Shown here one piece after another: positions 54,836 to 63,024 of a DNA stretch of 64,000 bases. Within the stretch, counting starts at the first letter, position 1. Every line of letters begins with the position of its first letter. This DNA is from CAZNNH01 sp964574335. GTDB taxonomy: Bacteria; Acidobacteriota; Vicinamibacteria; Fen-336. Position numbers and translations under genes: made by a program. The notes below the pieces were generated by a model. The model was not told the origin of the DNA. It was given only the letters and a program-made list of their open reading frames with translations, and did no database searches. Where the stretch lies: positions 4,647 to 68,646 of the forward strand of contig CAZNNH010000013.1 in the NCBI GenBank assembly GCA_964574335.1, in the 5' to 3' direction.

Positions 54836-56302
54836 CTACCGACGCCAGTAGGTCTGCGATTCGCGGCGGACCGCGTCGTCGTTGACGGTCAGCGTCCGAA
54901 GCATGTGCGCGAAGGTGCGCGCCATCGAGTCGTAGCCGCTCCCGGGAACGATGCACAGGGCGTAGATCACGTGGCCTTCCGAGACGCCCCGGGTCACGAC
55001 CGTCACGCTCTCGTCCTGCCCGGTGATGGGCGAGCGTCCGGAAAGGGCCACCGAGAAGGAGGGCGCTCCGTCGATCTGCTCTCGTCGCGCCTGGCCGTCC
55101 TGGGCCCGAAGGTACGAGTTCGATCGGATGATCTGACGGACGAGGTCGTCGGTGGCATCCTCCAGGCTCCCGCGCCACCCCTCGGTGTCCTCGAAGGGCG
55201 CGTAGCTACGCTGCAGGCTCCCCTGCCGGCGCTCCGTGTCCCCCTCGAAGGGTGCGTAGTGGTTGACGATGACCCCGTAAAGCATGGCCTGTTGGCCGTT
55301 GCCCGTATCGACGACGCCCCCGTCGGGCGCCATGGAAACGGCGTATCCGGAGTCGGGCGCGTAGGCCCGCCAGTTGTCGGGGTGCTCGATGCTGAACAGA
55401 CCGTCGCGTTGATCGAAGCGCCGGAACCCCGACGAGGGCTCTTCCCAACGCTGTGGAGCCGCCGAGGAAGCGGGAGAAAGCCTGCCCAGGTCGGCCCTCA
55501 TGCGGTCGAAGCCCCCCACGTCCTGCGACCGCGCCACCTGCAGGCTTCCGGCCTGCTCCCGAATCCGCGCTTCACGATCGGCAGACGCGGGATGGTTGCT
55601 GAAGAACTGCTCCAGCTTGCCGGGATCACGGCCCTGCTCGATGCGGAGGAACTCGAAGAAGTCGGCCATGGCCACCGGATCGTACCCGGCTGCGGCCATG
55701 ATCTCCGCTCCGATCAGGTCAGCCTGGTACTCGTCGTCGCGGCCGAACTTGAGGAAGAGCGCGTTCAACCCCAGGCCGCCGACGGCGCCCACGATCTGCG
55801 ACGTCTTCCCACCGTTCTGGCCCAGCAGCCCGCCCAGTATGCCGAGGCCGGCCTGGCCGAGATAGGCCTTCGAGGCCTGGTGGGTCCCATGGCGCAGGGC
55901 CACGTGGGCCATCTCGTGGGCCAGCACGCCGGCCAGCTCCGCCTCGCTTCGCGCCGCTTCGAACAGGCCGCGGTTCACGTACATCGGGCCGCCGGGGAGC
56001 GCGAAGGCGTTGATCTCCGGAACGTTCACGGCCTTGATCGCGTAGGGATAGCGCGCCCCCGGAGCCTGCGCCGCCAGCTTGGTGACGATCTTGTTGAGGT
56101 AGCGGTCCAGGTTCCGATCGTTCAGCATCGGGAGCTGCCGCTCCGCCTCCACCGCGGACTGGCGTCCGATCTCGATGTCTTGCTCCACGCTGAACACGTT
56201 GAAGCCGGGCGTCGGGTGGCTGGCTGCCCGTGCCACGAGAGGCGTACAGAGCACGAGGGCGCTCGCCAGCAGGACTGACGGCCCCTGAACTGTCCTCTTC
56301 AT
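54836..56302 (-). CDS. Periplasmic M48-family metalloprotease (BepA-like)
   Basis: 488 aa from ATG at 56302 with GGAGACAGAAAG upstream. Signal peptide (VLLASALVLCTPLVARA), zinc motif HEMAH (129-133) with third ligand in DDEYQADLIGAEIMAAAGYD, and NHPASADREARI. The second half (from about 310) is a beta-rich domain (FSIEHPDNWRAY, DESVTVVTRGVSEGHVIYAL) of unknown role. M48 periplasmic proteases clear misassembled outer-membrane proteins. It is driven by a perfect sigma-54 consensus site at 56423. Confidence 0.88.
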   Translation of the reverse strand: MKRTVQGPSVLLASALVLCTPLVARAASHPTPGFNVFSVEQDIEIGRQSAVEAERQLPMLNDRNLDRYLNKIVTKLAAQAPGARYPYAIKAVNVPEINAFALPGGPMYVNRGLFEAARSEAELAGVLAHEMAHVALRHGTHQASKAYLGQAGLGILGGLLGQNGGKTSQIVGAVGGLGLNALFLKFGRDDEYQADLIGAEIMAAAGYDPVAMADFFEFLRIEQGRDPGKLEQFFSNHPASADREARIREQAGSLQVARSQDVGGFDRMRADLGRLSPASSAAPQRWEEPSSGFRRFDQRDGLFSIEHPDNWRAYAPDSGYAVSMAPDGGVVDTGNGQQAMLYGVIVNHYAPFEGDTERRQGSLQRSYAPFEDTEGWRGSLEDATDDLVRQIIRSNSYLRAQDGQARREQIDGAPSFSVALSGRSPITGQDESVTVVTRGVSEGHVIYALCIVPGSGYDSMARTFAHMLRTLTVNDDAVRRESQTYWRR

Positions 56303-56422
56303 CTTTCTGTCTCCGTATGGATGACGGCCCCGGTCGCCCACAGGCGCATCGGCCCTGTGAGCCCGACGGTCACAAATCACCCTCTCTTCCGTGCGAAGTC
56401 GAACTGACGTCACTTGTCACGG

Positions 56423-56438
56423 AGCAACCCGCGTGCCA
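56423..56438 (-). promoter_or_regulatory. Sigma-54 promoter of the M48 protease gene (perfect consensus)
   Basis: Minus strand TGGCACGCGGGTTGCT, identical to TGGCAC-N5-TTGCW, about 120 bp upstream of the start. Confidence 0.82.
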
Positions 56439-56475
56439 CCGTCGCACCACGGTTGCGTCCGCGTGCGCCGCCAGA

Positions 56476-56491
56476 TGGCCCTGATCTTGCT
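56476..56491 (+). promoter_or_regulatory. Sigma-54 promoter of the 53-aa membrane protein
   Basis: TGGCCCTGATCTTGCT, correct 10-base spacing, 36 bp before the start codon. The surrounding CTTG(C)T...GGGACGATG resembles the region after the site at 46815. Confidence 0.72.
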
Positions 56492-56527
56492 TCGTGGGAC
56501 GATGACCTTGCACAGGAGGATCCCGGA

Positions 56528-56689
56528 ATGAAGAAGATCGTGTTCACGAAGAACCTCGGCATGCTGCTATTGGGAATCTGGCTGATCTTGATGGGCCTCG
56601 TGGGCTTTGTCCCCTTGATCGCTTCCCTCGGAATTCTCCTGAACTTCCTGGCCATCGCGGCGGGCGTTCTGATCCTGCTAGGACGCTAG
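56528..56689 (+). CDS. 53-aa two-helix membrane protein
   Basis: ATG at 56528 behind CAGGAGGATC. MKKIVFTKNLGMLLLGIWLI starts the first helix, and ASLGILLNFLAIAAGVLILL the second, ending LGR. It is the size of small stress-induced membrane peptides. No family function known. Divergent from the M48 protease gene, and both have sigma-54-type promoters. Confidence 0.7.
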   Translation: MKKIVFTKNLGMLLLGIWLILMGLVGFVPLIASLGILLNFLAIAAGVLILLGR

Positions 56690-56695
56690 CGAGCA

Positions 56696-56715
56696 GAAGA
56701 ATCTACAAACCGGCT
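56696..56715 (+). promoter_or_regulatory. TCTACAAA motif copy C (20-bp form)
   Basis: GAAGAATCTACAAACCGGCT, identical to 52989-53008 read on the other strand, about 195 bp before the lemA-like start. No exact -24/-12 site was found between it and the gene: CGGC-N8-TTGC at 56711 is one base too long. Confidence 0.6.
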
Positions 56716-56909
56716 TCAACGATTGCGCCGCCACACGCCACTGCCGGCACAACTGGCTGTGAAGACCGTTCCAGGCACGACGGGGGGTTCACCTACACCA
56801 AGAAGACCGCCACCGTGGATCTCGGTCCGATCCACCTAGGAGGTGACCTGACAACGGCGCCGGCCTTGGTGGCTTGCTCTGACACTTAACCACAGGAGAA
56901 CGGATTCTC

Positions 56910-57512
56910 ATGAACACGTCACTGATCGTCCTCATCGTGCTGGCGGCGCTGGCGCTGTTTGCCGCGATGTTCGTCGTCGGCATCTACAACAAGCTTGTCG
57001 CGTTGCGCAACCGTTTCAAGAACGCCTACGCGCAGATCGACGTGCAGCTCAAGCGGCGCTATGACCTGATCCCCAATCTGGTCGAGACTGCGAAGGGTTA
57101 CCTCCAACATGAACGCGGCACGCTCGAAGCCGTCATCGCCGCGCGCAATGCCGCAGCGTCCGCCAACACCGGCGCCGCCGCCAATCCCGGCGACCCCGCC
57201 GCGATGCAGCAACTCGCCAGCGCCGAAGGCACGCTCACCGGCACGCTCGGCCGCCTGTTCGCGCTCTCCGAGGCCTATCCGGACCTCAAAGCCAACACGA
57301 CCATGTTGAGCCTGATGGAGGAACTGACCTCGACGGAGAACAAGGTCTCCTTCTCCCGGCAGGCGTACAACGACTCGGTGATGACCTACAACACACAGCG
57401 GGAGGTGTTCCCCAGCAGCGTCATCGCCAGCACGTTCCACTTCACCGCCGCCGAGTCGTTCGCCATCGAGAAGCCGGAGCAACGGGAGGCGACGAAGGTG
57501 TCGTTTGCTTGA
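56910..57512 (+). CDS. LemA family protein
   Basis: 200 aa. One N-terminal helix (TSLIVLIVLAALALFAAMFV) then the LemA helical domain: NRFKNAYAQIDVQLKRRYDL, IPNLVETAKGYLQHE, EAYPDLKANTTMLSLMEEL and ENKVSFSRQAYNDSVMTYN. LemA proteins are membrane-anchored with a periplasmic or cytoplasmic helical bundle of uncertain role, and are often paired with an HtpX-like M48 protease, as here (12 bp apart). Confidence 0.92.
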   Translation: MNTSLIVLIVLAALALFAAMFVVGIYNKLVALRNRFKNAYAQIDVQLKRRYDLIPNLVETAKGYLQHERGTLEAVIAARNAAASANTGAAANPGDPAAMQQLASAEGTLTGTLGRLFALSEAYPDLKANTTMLSLMEELTSTENKVSFSRQAYNDSVMTYNTQREVFPSSVIASTFHFTAAESFAIEKPEQREATKVSFA

Positions 57513-57523
57513 AGGCTTGGCCC

Positions 57524-59458
57524 ATGGACTTCTTCGCGAATCAGGACAAAGCCAGGAACCACACCAAGGTGCTGGTGTTCTACTTCGTGATCGCCGTCGC
57601 GTGCATCATCGCGTCGGTCTATCTCGCCAGTCTGCTGATCTTCCACGGCGCCCACGCCAGACAGCCGGCTGGCGCCCCGGCGCCAGCGCTCGTCCTGTGG
57701 GATCCCAGGCTCTTCCTCTACGTCGTGCTCGGCACCCTCGGCGTCGTCATCGTTGGCAGCCTCTACAAGACCGCAGCCTTGGCCAAGGGCGGCAGTGCCG
57801 TCGCCGAATCGCTCGGCGGACGGCTCGTCAATCCCAACACGACCCATCCCGATGAACGCAAGCTGCGGAACGTGATCGAGGAGATGGCCATCGCCGCTGG
57901 CGTGCCCGTCCCCAAGGTCTATGTGCTCGACGACGAAAAGGGGATCAACGCCTTTGCGGCCGGCCACGCGCCAGGGGACGCCGCCATCGGCGTCACGCGC
58001 GGTTGCATGACCCTGCTCAACCGCGATGAGCTGCAGGGCGTCATCGGCCACGAGTTCAGCCACATCCTCAATGGCGACATGCGCCTGAATCTGCGGCTGA
58101 TGGGCGTCATCTTCGGCATCCTGTGCCTGGCGGTGATTGGTCGCGTCCTGATCTACTCGCGCGGCGGCCGGGACCGCAATCCGCTGATGCTCCTGGGGCT
58201 GGCACTGATCGTCATCGGCGCGATCGGCGTCTTCTTTGGCCGGCTCATCCAGGCCGCGCTCAGTCGACAACGGGAATTTCTGGCCGATGCCTCCTCGGTT
58301 CAATTCACCCGCAATCCTGCGGGGCTCTCCGGGGCGCTGCAAAAGATCGGCGGCACCGGCTCGAAGCTCGAGTCCGCTCACGCCGGGGAAGCCAGCCACA
58401 TGTTCTTCGGAAACGGCATGGGCACTCCGTTTCTCGGCGCGCTGGCGACCCACCCGCCGCTCGACGAGCGCATCCACGCCATTGATCCCGGCTGGGACGG
58501 GAGCTTCAAGCAGGCCAGCGTCACAACGGGCGAACCAGGCTCCTCACGCAAGGTGGCGCAACCAACGTCATCACGATCTCCGTTTCCGACCATTCCCGGG
58601 ATGCCCGGCGCGCGGGCTGGCGACAGAGGATTCGCCACCAACGCCGTCGTGATGGGAGCAGTGCTGCCTAACCTCGGCAACCCGACGCCTCTGCAGTTGC
58701 GCTACGCCGAGGAGTTGCGGAGCTCATTCTCGGACACGGTCCAGTCCGCCGCTCGCGAACCGCTCGACGCCATCGCCCTCGTCTACGCGATGCTTCTCAG
58801 CCCGGACGAAACCGTGCGCGCGAAGCAACTCGCGGAGCTTGCCGAGCGGCCTCCGCGGGTTGGCGACACCACCGCCGCGCTCTGGCCGGAGGTCGCGCCC
58901 ATCGCCTCGCGCGCCCGGCTGCCGCTCGCGAACCTCGCTCTGCCGGCGCTGCGTCAGCTTCGACCCGACGAGTTCGAGCAATTCAGCCAGGCGTTGCAGT
59001 GGCTCATCGAGAGCGATGGGCATATCGGGAGCTTTGAGTTCGTCCTTCAGAAGATCGTCCGCCGCCACCTCGCGTCGCAGTCGGGCGAGCGCCGCCCGAC
59101 CTCCATTCGGTACCACACGCTCAAACCGCTGGTGCAAGATTGCAGCATCGTGCTCTCGGCGTTGGCGAACGCCAGCAGCAGCAACGCCGGCGAAGTCGAG
59201 AAGGCGTTCCGCGCGGGCGCGCCCCATCTGGGGGCGAGGGCCGACGGGCTCCAGCCCCTGGCGCGCGAGGAATGTGGGCTGGCACAACTGGATACCGCAC
59301 TCGACCGCCTCGCGTTGGCCGCGCCGCAGATCAAGAAGAGCGTGATCGAAGCCTCCGTGCATGTCGTCGGCGCGGACGGCGTCATCCAGGAACGCGAAGC
59401 GGAACTGCTCCGCGCCATCGCCGACACGCTGGATTGCCCAATCCCACCGTTCGTCTAG
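57524..59458 (+). CDS. HtpX-like M48 membrane protease with long C-terminal domain
   Basis: 644 aa from ATG at 57524 (TTG at 57509 possible). Two N-terminal membrane helices (VLVFYFVIAVACIIASVYLA, LFLYVVLGTLGVVIVGSLY), catalytic GHEFSHILNGD (HEFSH at about 176-180), further helices (LMGVIFGILCLAVIGRVLIY), the third ligand in REFLADASSVQFTRNP, and ATHPPLDERIHAIDP. From about 370 it has a ~270-residue helical extension, twice the usual HtpX length, without recognised motifs. It degrades damaged membrane proteins and is linked to LemA. Confidence 0.9.
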   Translation: MDFFANQDKARNHTKVLVFYFVIAVACIIASVYLASLLIFHGAHARQPAGAPAPALVLWDPRLFLYVVLGTLGVVIVGSLYKTAALAKGGSAVAESLGGRLVNPNTTHPDERKLRNVIEEMAIAAGVPVPKVYVLDDEKGINAFAAGHAPGDAAIGVTRGCMTLLNRDELQGVIGHEFSHILNGDMRLNLRLMGVIFGILCLAVIGRVLIYSRGGRDRNPLMLLGLALIVIGAIGVFFGRLIQAALSRQREFLADASSVQFTRNPAGLSGALQKIGGTGSKLESAHAGEASHMFFGNGMGTPFLGALATHPPLDERIHAIDPGWDGSFKQASVTTGEPGSSRKVAQPTSSRSPFPTIPGMPGARAGDRGFATNAVVMGAVLPNLGNPTPLQLRYAEELRSSFSDTVQSAAREPLDAIALVYAMLLSPDETVRAKQLAELAERPPRVGDTTAALWPEVAPIASRARLPLANLALPALRQLRPDEFEQFSQALQWLIESDGHIGSFEFVLQKIVRRHLASQSGERRPTSIRYHTLKPLVQDCSIVLSALANASSSNAGEVEKAFRAGAPHLGARADGLQPLAREECGLAQLDTALDRLALAAPQIKKSVIEASVHVVGADGVIQEREAELLRAIADTLDCPIPPFV

Positions 59459-59635
59459 AGACTGGGGGATGTCCCGGTTGCCGTGCTTGCTTGTGGCCCG
59501 TGCTGTCGATGCCCAGCGCCACCATTAGCACGTGATCGCCAGGTCACCTTTCGACTTTCAGTGGGACATCGCACCTATCCGTCTCGTCATCTGAAGGTTC
59601 CGACCACTCCGGTTCCCGTTCTTCAAACGGCGGCG

Positions 59636-60247
59636 TCATCTCTTCAGCGTCAGCAGCCGCGCGTTGATGGCCACGACATCCAGTGGGTTGCTCCGCACCA
59701 GAATGACGTCCGCGGTCTCCACCGCCACATCGGAACCGGCTCCGATGGCGATGCCCACATCGGCCTGCGCCAGCGCCGGGGCATCGTTCACGCCGTCGCC
59801 GGTCATGGCCACCGACTCGCCCCGTGATTGGACTTCTTTCACCTTGGCCGCCTTGTCCTGGGGCAGGACCTCGGCGAAGTACTCGTCCAGTCCGACCTCG
59901 TCCGAGACCCACTTGGCCGTGGCCTGGTTGTCGCCGGTGAGCATCAGGCAACGGATGCCGAGTGCCTTGAGGGCGTGGAGCTTTCTTTCCGAAGAGGCGG
60001 CGATGGCCTGTGCGATGGGGTGCTCGGACTTCGCATCCACGGAGGCCGCGTAGGTGCGCAGCGTCTCTTCGTCGATGCCGGCCGACAGGATCAGGGTGTC
60101 GGTCACCCCAAATCGGCCCTCGGTCAACGTGCCCGTCTTGTCGAAGATGATGGCCTGCAGCTTTCGGGCGTTTTCGAAAGACACGCGATTACGAATCAGC
60201 AGGCCATTGGCGAGAGGGTGAGAATCGGCAGGTGGGCGTCCTCTCAT
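59636..60247 (-). pseudogene. Heavy-metal P-type ATPase remnant
   Basis: Contains ANGLLIRNRVSFENARKLQA, the phosphorylation site FDKTGTLTEG and the hinge MLTGDNQATAKWV, VAMTGDGVNDAPALAQADVG. The metal-binding and membrane parts are absent at both ends. Between SEHPIAQAIAASS and LKALGIRCLML the nucleotide-binding domain is mostly deleted. A non-functional relic of a CopA/CopB-type exporter. Confidence 0.75.
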
Positions 60248-60296
60248 ACAAGCGCCGCTTCAGGCGCGCTCGACGATGCGTGGGGTGCCCCGGGGG

Positions 60297-61766
60297 TCAC
60301 GCCCGGGCGAAGTCGATGAAGCCCCGCTCGACGTCGGTGTGCACCAGCTCCACGCGGACCGGGTCGCCGACGTCGAGGCCGTGCTCGCCGCGCACCACGC
60401 GCCCCTCCACCGCCGGGTGGAGGATGCGCACCCAGGTCCCCTTCGGCGATGCGCCGGTGACGATCGCATCGAAGCGCTGGCCGACGCGCGGGGCGAGCAG
60501 CAGCGCCGCCGCCGACTTGCGCACCTGCCGCTCCACCTTGGCGGCGTTGTCCTCCTGGCGCGTGCAGTGGCGGGCCAGCTCCGTCAGATCCTCAGTCGTG
60601 TAGGGAGGCGGCTCCCCTGCGATCGCGGCCTTGAGCAGGCGCTGGGTGGCGAGGTCCGGGAAGCGGCGGTTCGGGGCCGTGGAGTGCGTGTAGCCCTTCA
60701 CGGCGAGGCCGAAGTGACCGTCCGTGGACCCACCGGGGAGCTCCACCGCGTACTCGCCCGAGCCCAGCAGCTTCACGACGGAGAGCGACACGTCGGCGAA
60801 CCGCACCGGATCGGCCCGGCGCCGGCGCGCCAGGAACCCCTGGAGGGCGGGAGCGCTGGGCTCGGCGGGCAGCCGCTCGCCGAGGCCGGCGGCCAGCTCG
60901 ACGATGCGGCCCCACCGCTCGGGGGGGCGCAGGACCCGCCGCAGCGAGGGAACGCCGTGGCGCTCGAGCCACTGCGCGGTCGCGACGTTCGCCGCGATCA
61001 TGAAGTCCTCGATCAGCTCCTTGGCCGGGTTCTTCTCGTCCGGCCGCAGGTCGGCCAGCGCGTCGCCGTCGAACACGGCGCGCGCCTCCGTCGTCTCGAG
61101 CGTCAGGGCGCCCCGGTGGTGGCGCAGGTCCTTCATGGCCTGCGCCACGCGCGCCTGCAGGCGGAGCTGGTCGGCGATCACGGGCCGCGCGGCGACGGCG
61201 GCCGGCGTCTTTCCGCTCCCGTCGAGCCAGGCAGCCACCGAGTCGTAGGCGAGCTTCGCCTGGTTCCGCACGAGGGCGCGGTAGACGTCCGAGGCCGTCA
61301 CCGTGCCGTCGGGGCCGACCGCCATCTCGATGACGATCGCGAGCCGGTCCTGCGCCTCGCCGAGCGACGTGAGGTCGGTCGAGAGCCTCTCGGGCAGCAT
61401 CGGGAAGATCTCGGCCGCGGTGTAGACGGATGTCGTGTTCGCGCGGGCGTGCCCGTCGATAGCGCTGCCCCCCGCCACCGTCGCGTCCACGTCGGCCACG
61501 GCCACCAGCAGCTTCACCGCCCCTCCGGAGAGGGGCTCCGCCACCGAGAGCTGGTCGATGTCGCGCGTGTCGTCGTTGTCGATCGACGCCCACGCGAGGT
61601 CCCGCAGGTCGCGGAGGGCGGGCCCCGTCTCGACGATCCGCTCGCCGAGGGCCGCGGTCTGCGCGAGGACCGCGGGGGAAAAGTCGGGTAGCAGGCCGCG
61701 CTCAGTCATCGCCCGCCGGGCGATGCCCCGCAGCATCTGACGTCCGGCCGAGGCGTTCGGGTTCAT
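60297..61766 (-). CDS. RNase II/RNB-domain exoribonuclease
   Basis: 489 aa from ATG at 61766. The catalytic Asp cluster is SIDNDDTRDIDQ (Asp63, Asp65, Asp69, Asp71 region), followed by VAVADVDATV, LIEDFMIAANVATAQWL and the nucleic-acid site YTHSTAPNRRFPDLATQRL. A short S1-like tail (RVGQRFDAIVTGASPKGTWV) ends the protein. The N-terminal cold-shock domains of classical RNase II are missing. It degrades RNA 3' to 5'. The ribosome site is weak. Confidence 0.88.
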   Translation of the reverse strand: MNPNASAGRQMLRGIARRAMTERGLLPDFSPAVLAQTAALGERIVETGPALRDLRDLAWASIDNDDTRDIDQLSVAEPLSGGAVKLLVAVADVDATVAGGSAIDGHARANTTSVYTAAEIFPMLPERLSTDLTSLGEAQDRLAIVIEMAVGPDGTVTASDVYRALVRNQAKLAYDSVAAWLDGSGKTPAAVAARPVIADQLRLQARVAQAMKDLRHHRGALTLETTEARAVFDGDALADLRPDEKNPAKELIEDFMIAANVATAQWLERHGVPSLRRVLRPPERWGRIVELAAGLGERLPAEPSAPALQGFLARRRRADPVRFADVSLSVVKLLGSGEYAVELPGGSTDGHFGLAVKGYTHSTAPNRRFPDLATQRLLKAAIAGEPPPYTTEDLTELARHCTRQEDNAAKVERQVRKSAAALLLAPRVGQRFDAIVTGASPKGTWVRILHPAVEGRVVRGEHGLDVGDPVRVELVHTDVERGFIDFARA

Positions 61767-61892
61767 GTCGAGATCATGATAGCAGTCCGAGCCGGTTTGC
61801 TCGGCCACCCGCGTGAGCTCGCGCGGCGAGGCGCCAACGTATCGGCTCCAAGCGTGGGCGGCGGCGCCTCGAGGCGCGGCCCGTTCCTGGCG

Positions 61893-62120
61893 CTAGTGAA
61901 CCTGGTGTATCGATGAGATCCTGTCGTTCAGCCCGTACAGGTTGGCGTAGCGTCCCGGCGCAAACACGGCACAACGACCACCGTAGTCCACCTCGGTGCA
62001 GGCTTCCCAGTCGCCCTGCCAGACCTCGATGGAGCATCGGTGTGGTGACCGACTCGACCGAGCCGCCTCGGGAGGATGTCGCTGAGCTGCATCCTCCGGC
62101 TCATCCTGGTGACGATCCAT
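61893..62120 (-). CDS. Beta/gamma-crystallin-like domain fragment
   Basis: 75 codons. Residues about 30-74 (SIEVWQGDWEACTEVDYGGR, CAVFAPGRYANLYGLNDRIS, SIHQ) match the second Greek-key half of a beta/gamma-crystallin domain, which in bacteria binds calcium or inhibits proteases. The first 28 residues are unlike the family and overlap the ATPase gamma gene end, so this is either a truncated gene or a small protein with a different start. Confidence 0.5.
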   Translation of the reverse strand: MDRHQDEPEDAAQRHPPEAARSSRSPHRCSIEVWQGDWEACTEVDYGGRCAVFAPGRYANLYGLNDRISSIHQVH

Positions 62121-63024
62121 GTGGGGACCCGCTGGTAGCCGGGCCGACCAGAGCCTCGAAGCCGGAGATCACGTCGAACAGCTCCTCGTCAATGCTGCTC
62201 TGACGCAGCCGGTGGGATGCGCCGTGAAGATCCTTCAGCAGCTCGTCGATGTTCCTATCGGCGCGCTCCATCGCCGCCAGCCGGCTGGCGTTCTCGCTCG
62301 CGAGGGACTCGGCGCACGCGCGAAAGATGGAGACGAAGAGATACTCTCGGATGAGTGCTCGCAGGGTGCCGGCGCCGGCGCCCATGACCTCGGCCAGCCT
62401 TCCCGTCGGCCAGGGACGCTCGGCGAGGTCACGGCGCCAGGCTTCGTCCAGCGGCAGCAGCCGCAGATGGACAGGCGCGTAACCCGCTGCGGATGTGGGG
62501 TGGTTGTAGAAGAGGTGGAGCTCGACGCCCTCGCGCGGGCTGGGGCGCGCCTCACTCTCGACGAGGATCTGCCCAACCAGCGGGGTGATGGCTTGGACGG
62601 AGCTCGGCACGGTGAAGACTCCCATCAGCAATAGCCCGGCGTCCGCCAGCCGCGCGTGCACGCGCTCTCCGACGGGCCAGACGTGGGCTTTCCCCGGCAG
62701 CGCGGCGAGGGTCTTGATCGCGCAATCGGCGATGACATCGTTGAACTGCCCCACCAGTCCCTGGTCGGATCCGAACACGATCGCGCCCATCGCACCCGCC
62801 TTGGTTCGTCCCTTCCATGCTCCCGCGGAGGCCACCGGCTCGCTCGCCCGCAGGCAGGCGCTCAGTCCAAGCTCCACGGTCCGGTAGTAGTCGGCCAGCG
62901 CGCGCACCGACCTCTCGTATTGCCCGATGCTCGAGGCGGCCAGGGCCTTCATCGTGCGGACGACGGCCTGGAGATCTCCCGCGCTGCTGATCTTCCGGCG
63001 CAGGCTCGCCGCGGTGTTGCTCAT
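62101..63024 (-). CDS. atpG: ATP synthase gamma subunit, N-type (alternate F1F0)
   Basis: 307 aa. The N-terminal helix LRRKISSAGDLQAVVRTMKA and the C-terminal helix ASENASRLAAMERADRNIDE form the central stalk coiled coil, and IVFGSDQGLVGQFND is the family middle. The divergent C-terminus (ELFDVISGFEALVG) is the form I associate with N-ATPases. ATG overlaps the alpha stop (ATGA). No beta or epsilon gene follows, as expected where gamma closes the operon. Confidence 0.82.
   Translation of the reverse strand: MSNTAASLRRKISSAGDLQAVVRTMKALAASSIGQYERSVRALADYYRTVELGLSACLRASEPVASAGAWKGRTKAGAMGAIVFGSDQGLVGQFNDVIADCAIKTLAALPGKAHVWPVGERVHARLADAGLLLMGVFTVPSSVQAITPLVGQILVESEARPSPREGVELHLFYNHPTSAAGYAPVHLRLLPLDEAWRRDLAERPWPTGRLAEVMGAGAGTLRALIREYLFVSIFRACAESLASENASRLAAMERADRNIDELLKDLHGASHRLRQSSIDEELFDVISGFEALVGPATSGSPHGSSPG

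Noticed and set aside
56711..56731. Sigma-54 promoter for lemA next to motif copy C
   Set aside because: CGGC and TTGC are present but the GG-GC distance is 11, not 10, which this sigma factor does not tolerate well.
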